Part shown: one piece after another, positions 35,541-45,347 of the stretch
Layout: the number at the start of each line of letters is the position of its first letter
Numbering within the stretch: position 1 is the first letter of the stretch
Translations under genes and position numbers: made by a program
Notes under the pieces: model-generated
Databases searched by the model: none
The model's input: the letters and a program-made list of their open reading frames with translations, nothing else
Told to the model about the DNA's origin: nothing
From: Halodesulfovibrio sp. MK-HDV
Lineage (GTDB): Bacteria > Desulfobacterota > Desulfovibrionia > Desulfovibrionales > Desulfovibrionaceae
NCBI RefSeq assembly: GCF_009914765.1
Contig: NZ_WYDS01000003.1
Coordinates: 186,622 to 250,621, forward strand
Direction of reading: 5' to 3'
Length of the DNA: 64,000 nucleotides

Positions 35541-37598
35541 CTAGCGGGTTACAGGAACAACAACACAAATAGTTGTTCCGTCATTTTCTGTGCTGTCGAT
35601 TGACAGCGTTGCGTGCAACTTATTGGCGCGTTCGCGTATGTTACGCAGCCCCATGCCGCCCGTAGGTAGCTGTTCTATTGCAAAGCCTTTTCCGTCGTCC
35701 TTGATGGACATGGAAACGAGTTCCGGTTCGTATGTAATGGTAACAGAAACATTATTTGCATGTGAATGTTTTGTTGCGTTGCTGAGTGCTTCAATAGCAA
35801 TGCGGAACATTTCCTCTTCGGTTGAATGCGCAAGCCTGCGCTCTTCTCCGTTCACAAACATTTTGGCGTTAAGGCCGGAGCGAATTTCAACAGAGTTCAT
35901 TCGAGCCTGAATAGCACCGACCAGACCTTCATTTTCCAATTCAGGAGGATGAAGATCGAAGATGAGCGAACGCATATCTCGCATCGCTTGTTGCGCCATT
36001 CCGCGTAGGGCGTGCAATTGTTCCGTGGCTACCTTTTCTTTTCCCAGAGCCATGGAACGGCTTGCTGCATCCGCGCAAAGGGTAACAGCATATAGTGCCT
36101 GTGTTACGGAGTCGTGCAGCTCACGTCCAAGTCGCTGGCGTTCTTCTGCAACTACGAGCTTATCGCTTTGCTCCGCCAAAGTAACATTTCGCAGAGCCAA
36201 CGTTGCCTGACCGGCAAAGAGTTCCATTATGTTCTTGTCGATGAAGTCAAATCCGTTTTCTTTATTAGAAATAAGTAGTAAACCTATTGGGTTACCACAC
36301 TCGATGAGTGGTACAACAAGCATGGCTTGTACCAGATTGCTTCGTTGATCTTCAGGAATTTCTTTTTGTGCATCTTTAATGATGACAGCTTTTCTCTGCT
36401 GGAGAATTTGTCCGTACTTGGTGGTTGCTATGGGAAAAGTAGAAATAGGCGGTTGAGGGGTGCCTGTGCCGCATGAATGATGAAGGTAGTCCCCTTCTTT
36501 AAGAAGGATTGAACTGCCCGTGCCTTGCACGATGCTTCTCGCTTCATCACAAATGACAGTATGAACGTCATGAATTTTTGTTTCAGGATGTTGTAGAAGT
36601 AAGTTGGCGACACGGCGGAGGCTTTCACTTTCTTTCAGCTGACGTTCTTTTTCCTTAACGCTGGCAGCAAGTTCCACGGTTGCGGAAACAGTATGCAGGA
36701 TCCCTTCAATAAGCTCTTTTTGTTTAGGAGCGATCACGTAGTCCGGCGTAGCAGAACCAACCATGGCGATACCGTGCAGGCAGTTTGTACTACTATAGAT
36801 TGGAAACATTGCCATACTTTCAGAGTTGATTTGCTTTGGAATATCTTGTGCAACAGCAAAGCCTTCGGAATTAAGCGAACAGAGACCAAATGTTTTCCCG
36901 CCAATGGCTGTGATCGTGCTTCCTTTTGTGCAGAGTCTGACACCATCGAAACAGCGCTGATAGCCTTCAGATTCATGCCCCCAGCTCGCCAGCGGGGAGA
37001 GTCCTTTTGTACCGCCGGTGCGGAGGAAAATAATGCAGAATCCCTGAGAAAGGGTCTCGCTGATGACGCGCGCCAGATGGTCAAGCGCCGCCTGCGAATC
37101 TGTGAAATTTGTGATGGATCGTGTTGCTTCGAGCAATAGCTTTGTGCGTTCGTGTTCTGCATTGCGCTGTTGGGTGAGCAACTCGGAGTATTTTTCACCG
37201 GTAATTTTATTGATGTCGATATAGAGCAGTTCAACAGCAGTGAGGATGGCATCACGCTCTTCACCGGATGGAAGCTCGCGCATAATTGCTGTCGACAGAC
37301 ATAATTTCCCGAGCATAACGCTTTCGAGCACATCGGAAAGTTGAATGCCGCGTTTAACTTTTTCTAAGGCAGCAGATGAAAAGAATCTAGCAAGCGGAGC
37401 CAGCGTGCTGTCGTGCATACAGTCGCAAATAAGTTCTATGAAATGAGAAATATGAGCTGCTAGCTCAGTACAACTTTCATTTTTATGCCATTGAGGCTGC
37501 CGTTCCAAAAACATTTCAGCAAGCTGCATAGCTGCCGATTGCTTTTGCGCGCGTATCGCAGCAGCAGCTTTTTGTAGTAGTATCTTATTGTCCATCAT
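35541..37598 (-). CDS. GAF-domain sensor histidine kinase, NarX/DegS-like
   Basis: 685 residues from the MM pair at 37598; the longer frame to 37835 has no support. There is no membrane segment, so it is cytoplasmic. A helical N-terminus (about 1-140) comes first, then a GAF domain (about 155-310) and a second GAF (about 340-470; CDEARSIVQGTGSSILLKEG). The HisKA_3 dimer domain has the phospho-acceptor in RQRLGRELHDSVTQALYAV, and the ATPase domain has EALSNATKHSHA, DDGKGF and GGMGLRNIRERA. The GAF domains may bind a small molecule, heme or Fe-S. The partner is the NarL-type regulator downstream. Confidence 0.9.
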   Translation of the reverse strand: MMDNKILLQKAAAAIRAQKQSAAMQLAEMFLERQPQWHKNESCTELAAHISHFIELICDCMHDSTLAPLARFFSSAALEKVKRGIQLSDVLESVMLGKLCLSTAIMRELPSGEERDAILTAVELLYIDINKITGEKYSELLTQQRNAEHERTKLLLEATRSITNFTDSQAALDHLARVISETLSQGFCIIFLRTGGTKGLSPLASWGHESEGYQRCFDGVRLCTKGSTITAIGGKTFGLCSLNSEGFAVAQDIPKQINSESMAMFPIYSSTNCLHGIAMVGSATPDYVIAPKQKELIEGILHTVSATVELAASVKEKERQLKESESLRRVANLLLQHPETKIHDVHTVICDEARSIVQGTGSSILLKEGDYLHHSCGTGTPQPPISTFPIATTKYGQILQQRKAVIIKDAQKEIPEDQRSNLVQAMLVVPLIECGNPIGLLLISNKENGFDFIDKNIMELFAGQATLALRNVTLAEQSDKLVVAEERQRLGRELHDSVTQALYAVTLCADAASRSMALGKEKVATEQLHALRGMAQQAMRDMRSLIFDLHPPELENEGLVGAIQARMNSVEIRSGLNAKMFVNGEERRLAHSTEEEMFRIAIEALSNATKHSHANNVSVTITYEPELVSMSIKDDGKGFAIEQLPTGGMGLRNIRERANKLHATLSIDSTENDGTTICVVVPVTR

Positions 37599-37759
37599 GC
37601 TGTCCGGTTTATGTGTCCTGTCTTTAAAAAAGAGGATACAGCGTATCATTCTATTTCTAGATGTATATTGCTTTTTCCGTAGAGCAGCATCAGACAAAAT
37701 GCTTAGTTTGGCAAAGAGAAACACCACAGCCCGCATTTGCCCATTTGGAGAGCTGAGAG

Positions 37760-38641
37760 TTACGTTGGATTTCGGGCTATGACAAACATGCCGCTGAATA
37801 TGATGCATATGCCCATTACTGTTTGAAAAGAGCAAGGTTCACCGAGTAGAAGTATTCCGAAAAGTGCCGCAACGAGCGGTTCTGCAAGCCCGAGTGTAAG
37901 ACCGGAAGAAAGAGGCAATGTGGCTAGGCCTGTTGCAAAAAAGCTATACGCCATTGCTGTTCCGATGACACCGATCAGCACAATGGAAATGAACCCGCGC
38001 ATGGAAAACATCCAAGAGATGTCATAAAAAAACAGAATAGGACTCATGGCGATTCCACCGAAGGTAAAGAGAACAGCAATCATTTCCTGCGGAGAACGGT
38101 CTGCCAAAATAGTCTGACTGTTGGCCGCGTATAGAGCGTATCCCGCCCCTGCACCAAGAGCCATAAGTACACCTGTCATGTCAATAGTTGCCTTATCATC
38201 TATTGAAAGAGTAACTAATCCGCAAAGGGCAAGAGCAGTCGCAGTGAACCATGATCGTGATGGTACAGAGCCACGAAGCAAGTACTCTATAATCCCTCCA
38301 GCCATAGGACCGAACCCGATAGCAATGACTGTTCCTACTGCAACACCTGTTCGCACAAGACTTTGAAAAAAAAGAATTTGAAAAACGATAATACCTACCG
38401 CCGCAGTTAACGTAGCCTTTTTGGGCCATGGGACATGATGGGTGAATCCTGAGCGACAACGCACCCACAGCAGCATGACAAGTCCGCCGACAACAAGACG
38501 CATGGTTCCGACTGCAAGAGGCTGACAACCTTCTGGAGCAAAAGCCTGTATGGTTCCTGTTGTTCCAAAACAAACGGCACCAAGCAGGGTGTATAAGACT
38601 CCGACAGAGAGCTGTCGAGGCATGGGAATTGAACGCAGCAT
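37760..38641 (-). CDS. EamA/DMT-family transporter
   Basis: 293 residues with ten predicted membrane helices in two EamA repeats (LSVGVLYTLLGAVCFGTTGT and DMTGVLMALGAGAGYALYAA). Start ATG 38641 has AAGGAG seven bases upstream. These proteins usually export amino acids or metabolites. A divergent GntR-type regulator gene starts 314 bases away, and the gap has repeated operator-like words, so local regulation is likely. The substrate is unknown. Confidence 0.88.
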   Translation of the reverse strand: MLRSIPMPRQLSVGVLYTLLGAVCFGTTGTIQAFAPEGCQPLAVGTMRLVVGGLVMLLWVRCRSGFTHHVPWPKKATLTAAVGIIVFQILFFQSLVRTGVAVGTVIAIGFGPMAGGIIEYLLRGSVPSRSWFTATALALCGLVTLSIDDKATIDMTGVLMALGAGAGYALYAANSQTILADRSPQEMIAVLFTFGGIAMSPILFFYDISWMFSMRGFISIVLIGVIGTAMAYSFFATGLATLPLSSGLTLGLAEPLVAALFGILLLGEPCSFQTVMGICIIFSGMFVIARNPT

Positions 38642-38712
38642 GATTTCTCCTTTTACGATGCAAATGAAGTCAATCCGAGAGGGAGAGCAACGATAAGATT
38701 GTTTATGATATG

Positions 38713-38759
38713 CTAGTATATCAGTTGTGATCCATTAGTAATGTACTAGTATATCAGTT
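38713..38759. promoter_or_regulatory. Direct repeats, probable operator of the GntR regulator
   Basis: CTAGTATATCAGTT occurs twice (38713-38726 and 38746-38759), 33 bases apart, about three helical turns. A third, degenerate copy (CTAGAATATC) begins at 38841. They lie between the divergent transporter and GntR genes, where a dimeric regulator would bind. Confidence 0.5.
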
Positions 38760-38954
38760 TGAATAGATGATTTTGGAAATGTAACCATCTAATATACAAG
38801 CAAATCAAAAAACTGAATTCGATTTGCCATAACTGGAATACTAGAATATCTTCTTCACAATTACCAAACGGAAAATTAAAATGCAACCTGCTTTTGTCTT
38901 TTATGGCTACAGAGTTAACTGGCAAAAGATGAGTATAAATGGAGAGGATTGGGT

Positions 38955-39585
38955 ATGATGTATGCTGACTCTGGCGGTTTGTTACGAAACGCTGTGTATG
39001 AAAAACTTCTTGAAGATATGAAAAGCGGCAAGCTGGAACCCGGTCGTCTCATCAGCATAAAAAAAACTTGCAGATGAGCTTGGAACCAGTAAAACGCCAT
39101 TGCGGGAAGCTCTGTTGCAGATGCAGGTTGAGGGCTTTGTAACCATATTGCCGCAACGTGGTGTGGTGGTTAATGCTCTGACGCATGAAGATAAGAAATA
39201 CATTTTTGAAGTGTGCGGCGGATTGGAATATCAAGCTGTGATTTCAACGTTTCCACTTTTGACAGAAGAGCATATTCTGGAAATGGAAATGTATAATTCC
39301 AGAATTATGATGTCATCGAAGGGTTCACGCTATGAGGACTGCAATGCAATCAACTCGAATTTTCATAATGCGTATCTTAAAGCATGTCCCAACCCCTATC
39401 TTGTGTACTTGTTGCATATGAACCGTGAGCGTCTTTTTGTTTTTACAGAACGCGACTGGGGCGAAAAATTCAGAGAAGCGAACTACAATGAACATAATGT
39501 GATCATTGATCTTGTACGCGCCGGTGATGCTCAAAAAATGGCGGAATACATTCGGGATATACACTGGGCGTATACGTGGGAATAG
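38955..39585 (+). pseudogene. GntR/FadR-family transcription regulator, frameshifted
   Basis: Starts ATG 38955 (GAGAGGA upstream), MMYADSGGLLRNAVYEKLLE..., the GntR N-terminal helix. After GRLISIKK the frame is broken at an A8 run (39059-39066) and stops at TGA. Removing one A gives IKKLADELGTSKTPLREALL, the GntR recognition helix, and the frame continues to 39585 with the FCD effector domain (about residues 80-210). The intact protein would be about 209 residues. The extra base may be a sequencing error, phase variation or true loss. The divergent EamA gene is the probable target. Confidence 0.75.
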
Positions 39586-39609
39586 CGTTTTAAAAAAAGA
39601 TAGATACAA

Positions 39610-39641
39610 AGCTTCTGTGAATACTCACAGGAGCTTTTTTT
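39610..39641 (+). terminator. Intrinsic terminator after the GntR gene
   Basis: An 11-bp stem (AGCTTCTGTGA/TCACAGGAGCT, one G-U) with a 4-base loop is followed by T7. Confidence 0.88.
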
Positions 39642-39770
39642 ATGTCCAATGTGGCAATCTACAAAATTGATTCTTGTGCATTGCGTGGGAATTAGTGTTG
39701 AAGATTATTAATCAACAGCGAAATTCAGACGATATGAGGAGTAAGAACCTACAGTAAATACGAGGATCAA

Positions 39771-40208
39771 ATGCAAGGTACCGGATTAGCAGCGCGCTCT
39801 CAAAAATCGTTTGCCGATGTAATGGCAGAACAACTGGCAGAACAGCAAAATATGTTCGTAGATGGAAATGATGCGCTTGACCGACAGGCCACTCTTTCAT
39901 TTTCATATACGACTGTCAGAGATTCTGAGCTGAGAGAAGAAACGACTACGTCTGGTACTGATCTGTTTGATGAAAAAGATTATGTGATGTCTAATGGAAT
40001 ACAGGCTGTGATGAAACGGCACAGAGCGTACCAGCAAATGTATGGTAGCAAACCAGTTTCAAGCATTGCTTCTTCTCACTATTCTTCTGCCGCTTCGGCA
40101 AGCGTATTACCAAACGACCATAATCAAGTTGTAACAACATCTCGTGCCACTGGTTCAGTTTCTGTTCAAGCCTCAATACAACAATCTGCGGTTAGGTCAG
40201 TTATCTAA
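39771..40208 (+). CDS. Hypothetical protein of 145 residues
   Basis: It has a good ribosome site (GAGGA six bases before ATG 39771) and its own terminator, so I take it as real. The first 90 residues are polar and partly helical (SFADVMAEQLAEQQNMFVD; SNGIQAVMKRHRAYQQMYG). The last 50 are Ser/Ala/Val-rich and look disordered. It has no signal peptide, membrane helix or metal motif. I recognise no family. It is flanked by terminators on both sides. Confidence 0.7.
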   Translation: MQGTGLAARSQKSFADVMAEQLAEQQNMFVDGNDALDRQATLSFSYTTVRDSELREETTTSGTDLFDEKDYVMSNGIQAVMKRHRAYQQMYGSKPVSSIASSHYSSAASASVLPNDHNQVVTTSRATGSVSVQASIQQSAVRSVI

Positions 40209-40266
40209 AGGCTGTCTCTAACCAGATTGAAGAAAAGAAAAAATCGTAAAGAAAAAATACAAAAAA

Positions 40267-40300
40267 AAGCTCATCCTTGCTGCAAGATGAGCTTTTTTTT
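40267..40300. terminator. Intrinsic terminator, likely bidirectional
   Basis: The stem AGCTCAT-(C)-CTTG with CAAG-ATGAGCT, one bulged C, has an A run on the left and T9 on the right. It lies between the hypothetical gene (+) and the convergent SLC13 gene (-). Confidence 0.88.
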
Positions 40301-40376
40301 TGTTTGGAACGTTATGGAGGTTTCAGCCTGTTAATATGTTTGGAACTATGATGTGTTCCTCTAACTGTTCTGCACA

Positions 40377-41729
40377 TTACTGTGCTGCAGGGTAGAACGG
40401 CCAGAAGAATGGAACAACTGCGACGATAATAACAAAACTGATGACCTGTAGTGGCCAGCCAGCTTTTATATACTGACTAAAGGTGTATTTACCCGGACCA
40501 AGTACGATGGTGTTAGGTGGGGTAGCAACCGGTGTAAGGAAACAGGCAGATGCAGACATAGCGATGCCCATAACCAGTGGCAGTGGAGAAAGACCACTGT
40601 TAACTGCGATAGGAATAGCAAGCGGAGCCATAAGAGCTGCCGTTGCCGTGTTTGACATAAAGTTTGTGACCAGTGCCGTAACAGCGCAGACCGCTGCTAG
40701 AAGTGCGTAAGGACTGGTTACATATTGAACCATTGTGTCAGCGATGAGCTGAGCAGCACCGGAAGATTTCATTGCGGTGGACATGGACAACATACCTGCG
40801 AACAGGAAGATGGTTGTCCAGTCAACAGCTTTGTAAGCTTCTTCCATGGTGATACAGCCGGTAATGATTACGAGACATGCACCAAGCATAGCTGCGGTAA
40901 CCAGAGGCATAATTTTTGTTGCCATAGCAACAACTACGAAGAAGAAGATAATAAGGGACCACCACATTTTGTGTGGGCGGGACGGTTTAATAATTTCTGC
41001 CTGTTCACATTCGCTTGTGTTGTCAGGAAGGAATTTGTGTCCGATGAAGACATAGTATAAGATACCTACAACAAACAAGATGCCGCCAATTTTAGCGAAT
41101 TCGAAGAAACCGAATGGCTCGATTCCGGCAGGTCCCATTTTTTCTAGTACGGAGTTAACCAGACCGTTAGGTGGAGTACCAACCAGAGTCATGGTACCGC
41201 CGAGAGACGCAGCGAACGCAACCGGCATAAGAATTTTACTTGAGCTGATGTTTGCAGAAGCACACATCCCCATGATCATTGGAATGGCAACAACGATTGT
41301 ACCTGTGTTGGAAAGAAACGCAGAGAGTACACCAACAGAGCACATTGCTAATACGAGCAGGCGAGTTTCGCTGCCCTTGGATAGTTTTACTGTCGCTTGA
41401 CCTATTTTATCTGCGAAACCGGTAATAAAGGTAGATTCACCGACAATAAACATTGCCATGAAGATAACAACCCATTTGTTACCAAAGTTAGCAAAGGCAG
41501 CGGTTGCAGGGATAACATTGAACATGCTCAATGAAACAGGAACAAGCATTGCTGTTACAGGGAGCGGGATGATGTTAGAGAAGAAAAGCACAGCAGAAAC
41601 ACACAGAATGCCAAGTGTGATGTAAGCATCCATAGACGCTTCTGCAGGAGCAGCTGCAGCGAACGCAAGGGAACTACCTACAAGTAGGACAGCTCCGACG
41701 ATAGAGAGAAAAAAAGCAAACTTTTTCAT
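40377..41729 (-). CDS. SLC13/DASS-family sodium:carboxylate (or sulfate) symporter
   Basis: 450 residues with a signal-anchor-like N-terminus and 11-12 helices. The two substrate/sodium-binding SNT motifs are SNTGTIVVAIP and SNTATAALMAP. TPPNGLVNSV and TPVATPPNTIVLGPG are the paired loops of the family. It lies just downstream of the malic enzyme/fumarase/fumarate reductase genes on the same strand, so C4-dicarboxylate uptake (malate, fumarate) is the best guess; sulfate is the alternative. A hairpin at 41796-41825 separates it from malic enzyme. Confidence 0.87.
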   Translation of the reverse strand: MKKFAFFLSIVGAVLLVGSSLAFAAAAPAEASMDAYITLGILCVSAVLFFSNIIPLPVTAMLVPVSLSMFNVIPATAAFANFGNKWVVIFMAMFIVGESTFITGFADKIGQATVKLSKGSETRLLVLAMCSVGVLSAFLSNTGTIVVAIPMIMGMCASANISSSKILMPVAFAASLGGTMTLVGTPPNGLVNSVLEKMGPAGIEPFGFFEFAKIGGILFVVGILYYVFIGHKFLPDNTSECEQAEIIKPSRPHKMWWSLIIFFFVVVAMATKIMPLVTAAMLGACLVIITGCITMEEAYKAVDWTTIFLFAGMLSMSTAMKSSGAAQLIADTMVQYVTSPYALLAAVCAVTALVTNFMSNTATAALMAPLAIPIAVNSGLSPLPLVMGIAMSASACFLTPVATPPNTIVLGPGKYTFSQYIKAGWPLQVISFVIIVAVVPFFWPFYPAAQ

Positions 41730-41795
41730 GTCGTATCCTCTGTTAAGGGGGAACGATGTCGCGCGAATCGTATGAACACATTTCGCGCTTTCAGG

Positions 41796-41825
41796 AACCG
41801 CCTGCAGTTGCCGCTGCAGGCGGTT
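41796..41825. terminator. GC-rich hairpin between malic enzyme and SLC13 genes
   Basis: A perfect 12-bp stem (AACCGCCTGCAG/CTGCAGGCGGTT) has a 6-base loop. A weak T run exists only on the plus strand, so on the coding (minus) strand it is probably an attenuator. Confidence 0.55.
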
Positions 41826-41839
41826 TTCTGTGGCATTGA

Positions 41840-43156
41840 TTATTTATAGTAACTTTCTACGAATGGGGCGATACGAGCATGTGAAGCGGAGATACGTTGC
41901 TTGAGATCTTTTCTGTACGCTTCCATGTCTTTGATAGGCATTGTAGCAACGCCGGTATCCATAGCTGCTTGAGCAACAGCTGGGACTTCCCATTCAAGGA
42001 CTCGTGGGTCGAGTGGCTTAGGAATAATGTAATCAATACCGAAGGTAAGAGACTTAACGCCGTAAGCATCACAAATTTCGCTAGGAACTGGCTCTTTTGC
42101 CAGATCAGCAAGTGACTGTGCTGCTGCGACTTTCATTTCTTCGTTAATGATAGTTGCACCTACATCAAGTGCGCCGCGGAAGATGTAAGGGAAGCCCGAA
42201 ACGTTGTTAATCTGGTTAGGGTAGTCAGAACGACCGGTACCCATAATGCAGTTAGGGCTGGCTTCTTTAGCATCATCGTAGGTGATTTCCGGATCAGGGT
42301 TAGCCATTGCAAAGATAACAGGATCTTTAGCCATGGAACGAACCATATCTTTAGTAAGCAGACCTTTCTTGGAAAGACCAAGGAAGCAGTCTGTACCTTT
42401 AATAACTTCTTCAAGTGAACCGTAATCTTTGTCCTGAGCAAATTCTGCTTTGAACGGATTAAGATCAGTACGGCCTTTATGGATAAGCCCACGGGAATCG
42501 AACATGAAGATGTTTTTAGGGTCAATACCCATCTGTACGTAGAACTTGGTGCAAGCAATACCTGCTGCGCCAGCGCCCACAACAACAACTTTCAAGTCTT
42601 CGAGTTTGCGGTTGGTGATTTCACATGCGTTGATGAGACCTGCACCGGAGATAACAGCTGTCCCGTGCTGATCATCATGGAATACAGGGATATTCATCAT
42701 TTTTTTCAATGTTTCTTCAATGTAGAAACATTCAGGTGCCTTGATGTCTTCGAGGTTGATACCACCGAAAGTAGGCTCCATTGCTTTCACAATTTTGATG
42801 AGCTCATCAGAGTCAGTCACATCAAGGTTAATATCGAATACATCGATGTCTGCGAAAGTTTTAAAGAGAACGCCTTTACCTTCCATAACTGGCTTACCGG
42901 CAAGAGGACCGATGTTGCCAAGACCAAGAACTGCTGTACCGTTGGAAACAACGCCAACGAGGTTGGATTTGCCAGTGTACAGTGCTGCAGCAGATGGGTC
43001 TGCGTGGATTGCCATACATGCTTCAGCAACACCCGGTGAATATGCCATGGAAAGGTCTTTCTGTGATGCACAAGGCTTCACAGGGACAACTTCAACTTTA
43101 CCTCTACGTGGGAGCTTATGATAGTCCAGCGCTTCTTCTTTAGTGAACAATGCCAT
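41840..43156 (-). CDS. Malic enzyme (oxaloacetate-decarboxylating), short bacterial form
   Basis: 438 residues, the short MaeB-like form without a phosphotransacetylase tail. [13 protein letters not shown], the metal-site region [17 protein letters not shown] and [19 protein letters not shown] are signature segments. The Rossmann loop is [16 protein letters not shown]. It converts malate to pyruvate and CO2 with NAD(P). It is the last of the frdCAB-fumarase-malic enzyme string. Together these genes link fumarate, succinate, malate and pyruvate. Confidence 0.94.
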   Translation of the reverse strand: MALFTKEEALDYHKLPRRGKVEVVPVKPCASQKDLSMAYSPGVAEACMAIHADPSAAALYTGKSNLVGVVSNGTAVLGLGNIGPLAGKPVMEGKGVLFKTFADIDVFDINLDVTDSDELIKIVKAMEPTFGGINLEDIKAPECFYIEETLKKMMNIPVFHDDQHGTAVISGAGLINACEITNRKLEDLKVVVVGAGAAGIACTKFYVQMGIDPKNIFMFDSRGLIHKGRTDLNPFKAEFAQDKDYGSLEEVIKGTDCFLGLSKKGLLTKDMVRSMAKDPVIFAMANPDPEITYDDAKEASPNCIMGTGRSDYPNQINNVSGFPYIFRGALDVGATIINEEMKVAAAQSLADLAKEPVPSEICDAYGVKSLTFGIDYIIPKPLDPRVLEWEVPAVAQAAMDTGVATMPIKDMEAYRKDLKQRISASHARIAPFVESYYK

Positions 43157-43179
43157 TATCTTTTCCTTTTTCTGTTGAG

Positions 43180-43725
43180 TTAAAATTCGAAGTTTGGTTT
43201 AGCGTACTGTTCGCCGCCATGGCTGTCGTTCACCACTAGCAGTGGAAAGTTTTCAACAGTCAGTTCTCGAATTGCCTCAGGGCCTAATTCATCAAACGCA
43301 ATTACTTTAGCTGCTGTAATGCACTGGGAGAGGAGAGCCCCAGCGCCGCCGGTTGCGCCAAAGTAAACACCGGTGTGTTCCTCAAGTGCCTTGCGGACTT
43401 CAGGACTACGTTTACCTTTACCAACGCTTGCTTTAACGCCAAGGCTGTGCAAACGCGGTGCATATGTGTCCATGCGGTAGCTGGTGGTGGGACCAGCTGA
43501 GCCGATTGGTCTACCTTCTGGAGCTGGACTAGGACCAACGTAATAAATAACAGCGCCTTTCAGTTCAAAAGGAAGCTCTTCGTTGTTGTCCAGCATGTCG
43601 CACAGACGCTTATGTGCAGCGTCACGTGCTGTGTATATGGTGCCGGAAAGCTTAACTACGTCGCCAGCACGCAGTTTTGCTACATCTTCATCTTTTAATG
43701 GTGATGTCATGTTGTAAGTAGGCAT
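43180..43725 (-). CDS. Fumarate hydratase, class I, beta subunit
   Basis: 181 residues. The Fe-S hydrolyase beta domain has LSGTIYTARDAAHKRL, YVGPSPAPEGRPIGSAGPTT and YFGATGGAGALLS. It completes the active site with the alpha subunit upstream; start and stop overlap by one base (TAATG), so translation is coupled. It hydrates fumarate to malate. The two-subunit form is the oxygen-labile type of anaerobes. Confidence 0.94.
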   Translation of the reverse strand: MPTYNMTSPLKDEDVAKLRAGDVVKLSGTIYTARDAAHKRLCDMLDNNEELPFELKGAVIYYVGPSPAPEGRPIGSAGPTTSYRMDTYAPRLHSLGVKASVGKGKRSPEVRKALEEHTGVYFGATGGAGALLSQCITAAKVIAFDELGPEAIRELTVENFPLLVVNDSHGGEQYAKPNFEF

Positions 43726-44561
43726 TAGAGTGTAACCTCCTTAATTCTGGAAGAATGACACTGAACGTTTACAGCCAGTGGCAGGCTTGCAATGTGACAA
43801 GGATGCATGGCGATTTTTACACCAAGGCATGTTGTCTTGCCGCCAAGACCCATAGGGCCGATGCCAAGCTGGTTGATTTCGTCAAGCAGCTCTTTTTCCA
43901 TTGCAGCTAATTCAGGATCTGGGTTCTCACCGGAAAGCGGGCGGAAAAGCGCTTCTTTTGCAAGAGAAGGAGCCAGATCGAAAGTGCCGCCAATGCCCAC
44001 ACCAACGATAGTTGGAGGACAAGGGTTCGGGCCTGCTTCTGCCATACGGCGTACAACAAACTCTTTAATGCCTTCCCAGCCCTGAGCCGGTGTAAGCATG
44101 GTGCAGCGGGACATGTTTTCAGAGCCGCCGCCTTTAGCCATGTGCTTGATGTTCAGTTTGTCACCTGCAACATGGGTAAAGTGGATAACTGCCGGGCTGT
44201 TGTCCGTGGTGTTCTTACGAGTGAGCGGATGACAGGAAGATTTGCGAAGCAAGCCTTTTTCGTACCCGTCGATCATTGCATTATTGATGATCTCGGTAAT
44301 GTTGCCCTCAATCTGAACTTGGTCACCGATTTCTACATAGAAAACGCCTAAGCCTGTGTCCTGACAGAGCGGAAGTCCTGACACCTTGGCAAGTTCTGCG
44401 TTTTCTAAAAGCTGACCGAGGATTTCTTTTGCAGAATCAGAGGTCTCGCTGTTACGTGCAACACGGATGGCGGTTTTTACGTCTTCCGGAAGGTAGCGCG
44501 CAGCCTTTAAAACCAGATCAACAACAGCGTCATGAATCTGTTCAGCCTTAATGACTTTCAT
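43725..44561 (-). CDS. Fumarate hydratase, class I, alpha subunit
   Basis: 278 residues from ATG 44561 with AAGGA upstream; the frame is open to 44597. SGLPLCQDTGLGVFYVEIG holds one cluster cysteine of the labile [4Fe-4S], and PCPPTIVGVGIGGTFDLA a second. Its first 14 bases overlap the frdB gene end. It supplies malate from fumarate or the reverse, between fumarate reductase and malic enzyme. Confidence 0.94.
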   Translation of the reverse strand: MKVIKAEQIHDAVVDLVLKAARYLPEDVKTAIRVARNSETSDSAKEILGQLLENAELAKVSGLPLCQDTGLGVFYVEIGDQVQIEGNITEIINNAMIDGYEKGLLRKSSCHPLTRKNTTDNSPAVIHFTHVAGDKLNIKHMAKGGGSENMSRCTMLTPAQGWEGIKEFVVRRMAEAGPNPCPPTIVGVGIGGTFDLAPSLAKEALFRPLSGENPDPELAAMEKELLDEINQLGIGPMGLGGKTTCLGVKIAMHPCHIASLPLAVNVQCHSSRIKEVTL

Positions 44562-45336
44562 GGCAGCATCCTTTGTGTTTGAGTTTATCAAGAACACGTT
44601 TTGGAAGAATTCCTTTTACGGAATGAATGGCAAGCATGCGACGCATAATGCCAAGCTGGTCCTGAAGCGGGATATGCTTAGGACAAACATCTTCGCAACC
44701 GAGTAAACCCATGCAGCCGAATACGCCTTGATCGTTACCGATGACCTGATAGTAGTTTTCTTCATTTCGCTCATCGCGAGGGTCAAGGTAGAAGCGGGCA
44801 ATGCGGGCGATAGATGTGGCGCCGAGGAAGTCTTCACGCATGCGGGCGGTGCCACATGCTGAAACACAGCAACCACATTCAATACAACGATCAAGCTCAA
44901 AAATGTCGCTGGCTAAATCGTTTTCCATACGAACTTCTTCTGCACTTGCATCGAACTTGTCATGGTCGTTATGAACCCATGCTTCGATACGGGAGCCAGC
45001 ATCACGGAACCAAGTTCCTGTATCAACGGAAAGGTCACCGATGAGTTTGAATACTGGAAGTGGATGCAGAACAATATGATCAGGCAGATCTTTTGTCTGT
45101 GTATGACATGCAAGACCCGGTCTGCCGTTGATTACCATGCCGCAGGAACCGCAGATACCGGCACGACAACAGAAGTCGAACTGAACGGTAGGGTCCTGCT
45201 CATCACGGATAATATTAAGCGCGATGAACAGTGTCATGGAGTCATATTCATTTACGTAGAATGACTGCATGTGCGGTTCGGAATTTGGATCAAGTGGGTT
45301 GTATCTGAATACTTCAATATGTAGACGACGGCTCAT
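44548..45336 (-). CDS. frdB: Fumarate reductase/succinate dehydrogenase iron-sulfur subunit
   Basis: 262 residues. The [2Fe-2S] motif is CCRAGICGSCGM with a distal Cys in GLACHT. The C-terminal half has CIECGCCVSAC and CMGLLGCEDVCP, which hold the [4Fe-4S] and [3Fe-4S] clusters. It passes electrons between the FrdC hemes and FrdA flavin. It is 11 bases after frdA. The overlap with the fumarase alpha gene ties the two complexes into one operon. Confidence 0.96.
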   Translation of the reverse strand: MSRRLHIEVFRYNPLDPNSEPHMQSFYVNEYDSMTLFIALNIIRDEQDPTVQFDFCCRAGICGSCGMVINGRPGLACHTQTKDLPDHIVLHPLPVFKLIGDLSVDTGTWFRDAGSRIEAWVHNDHDKFDASAEEVRMENDLASDIFELDRCIECGCCVSACGTARMREDFLGATSIARIARFYLDPRDERNEENYYQVIGNDQGVFGCMGLLGCEDVCPKHIPLQDQLGIMRRMLAIHSVKGILPKRVLDKLKHKGCCHESH

Positions 45337-45347
45337 ACTATAACTCC

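Noticed and set aside
39100-39585. 161-codon frame from TTG 39100 as an intact short regulator
   Set aside because: It lacks most of the DNA-binding domain, which is found just upstream in another frame.
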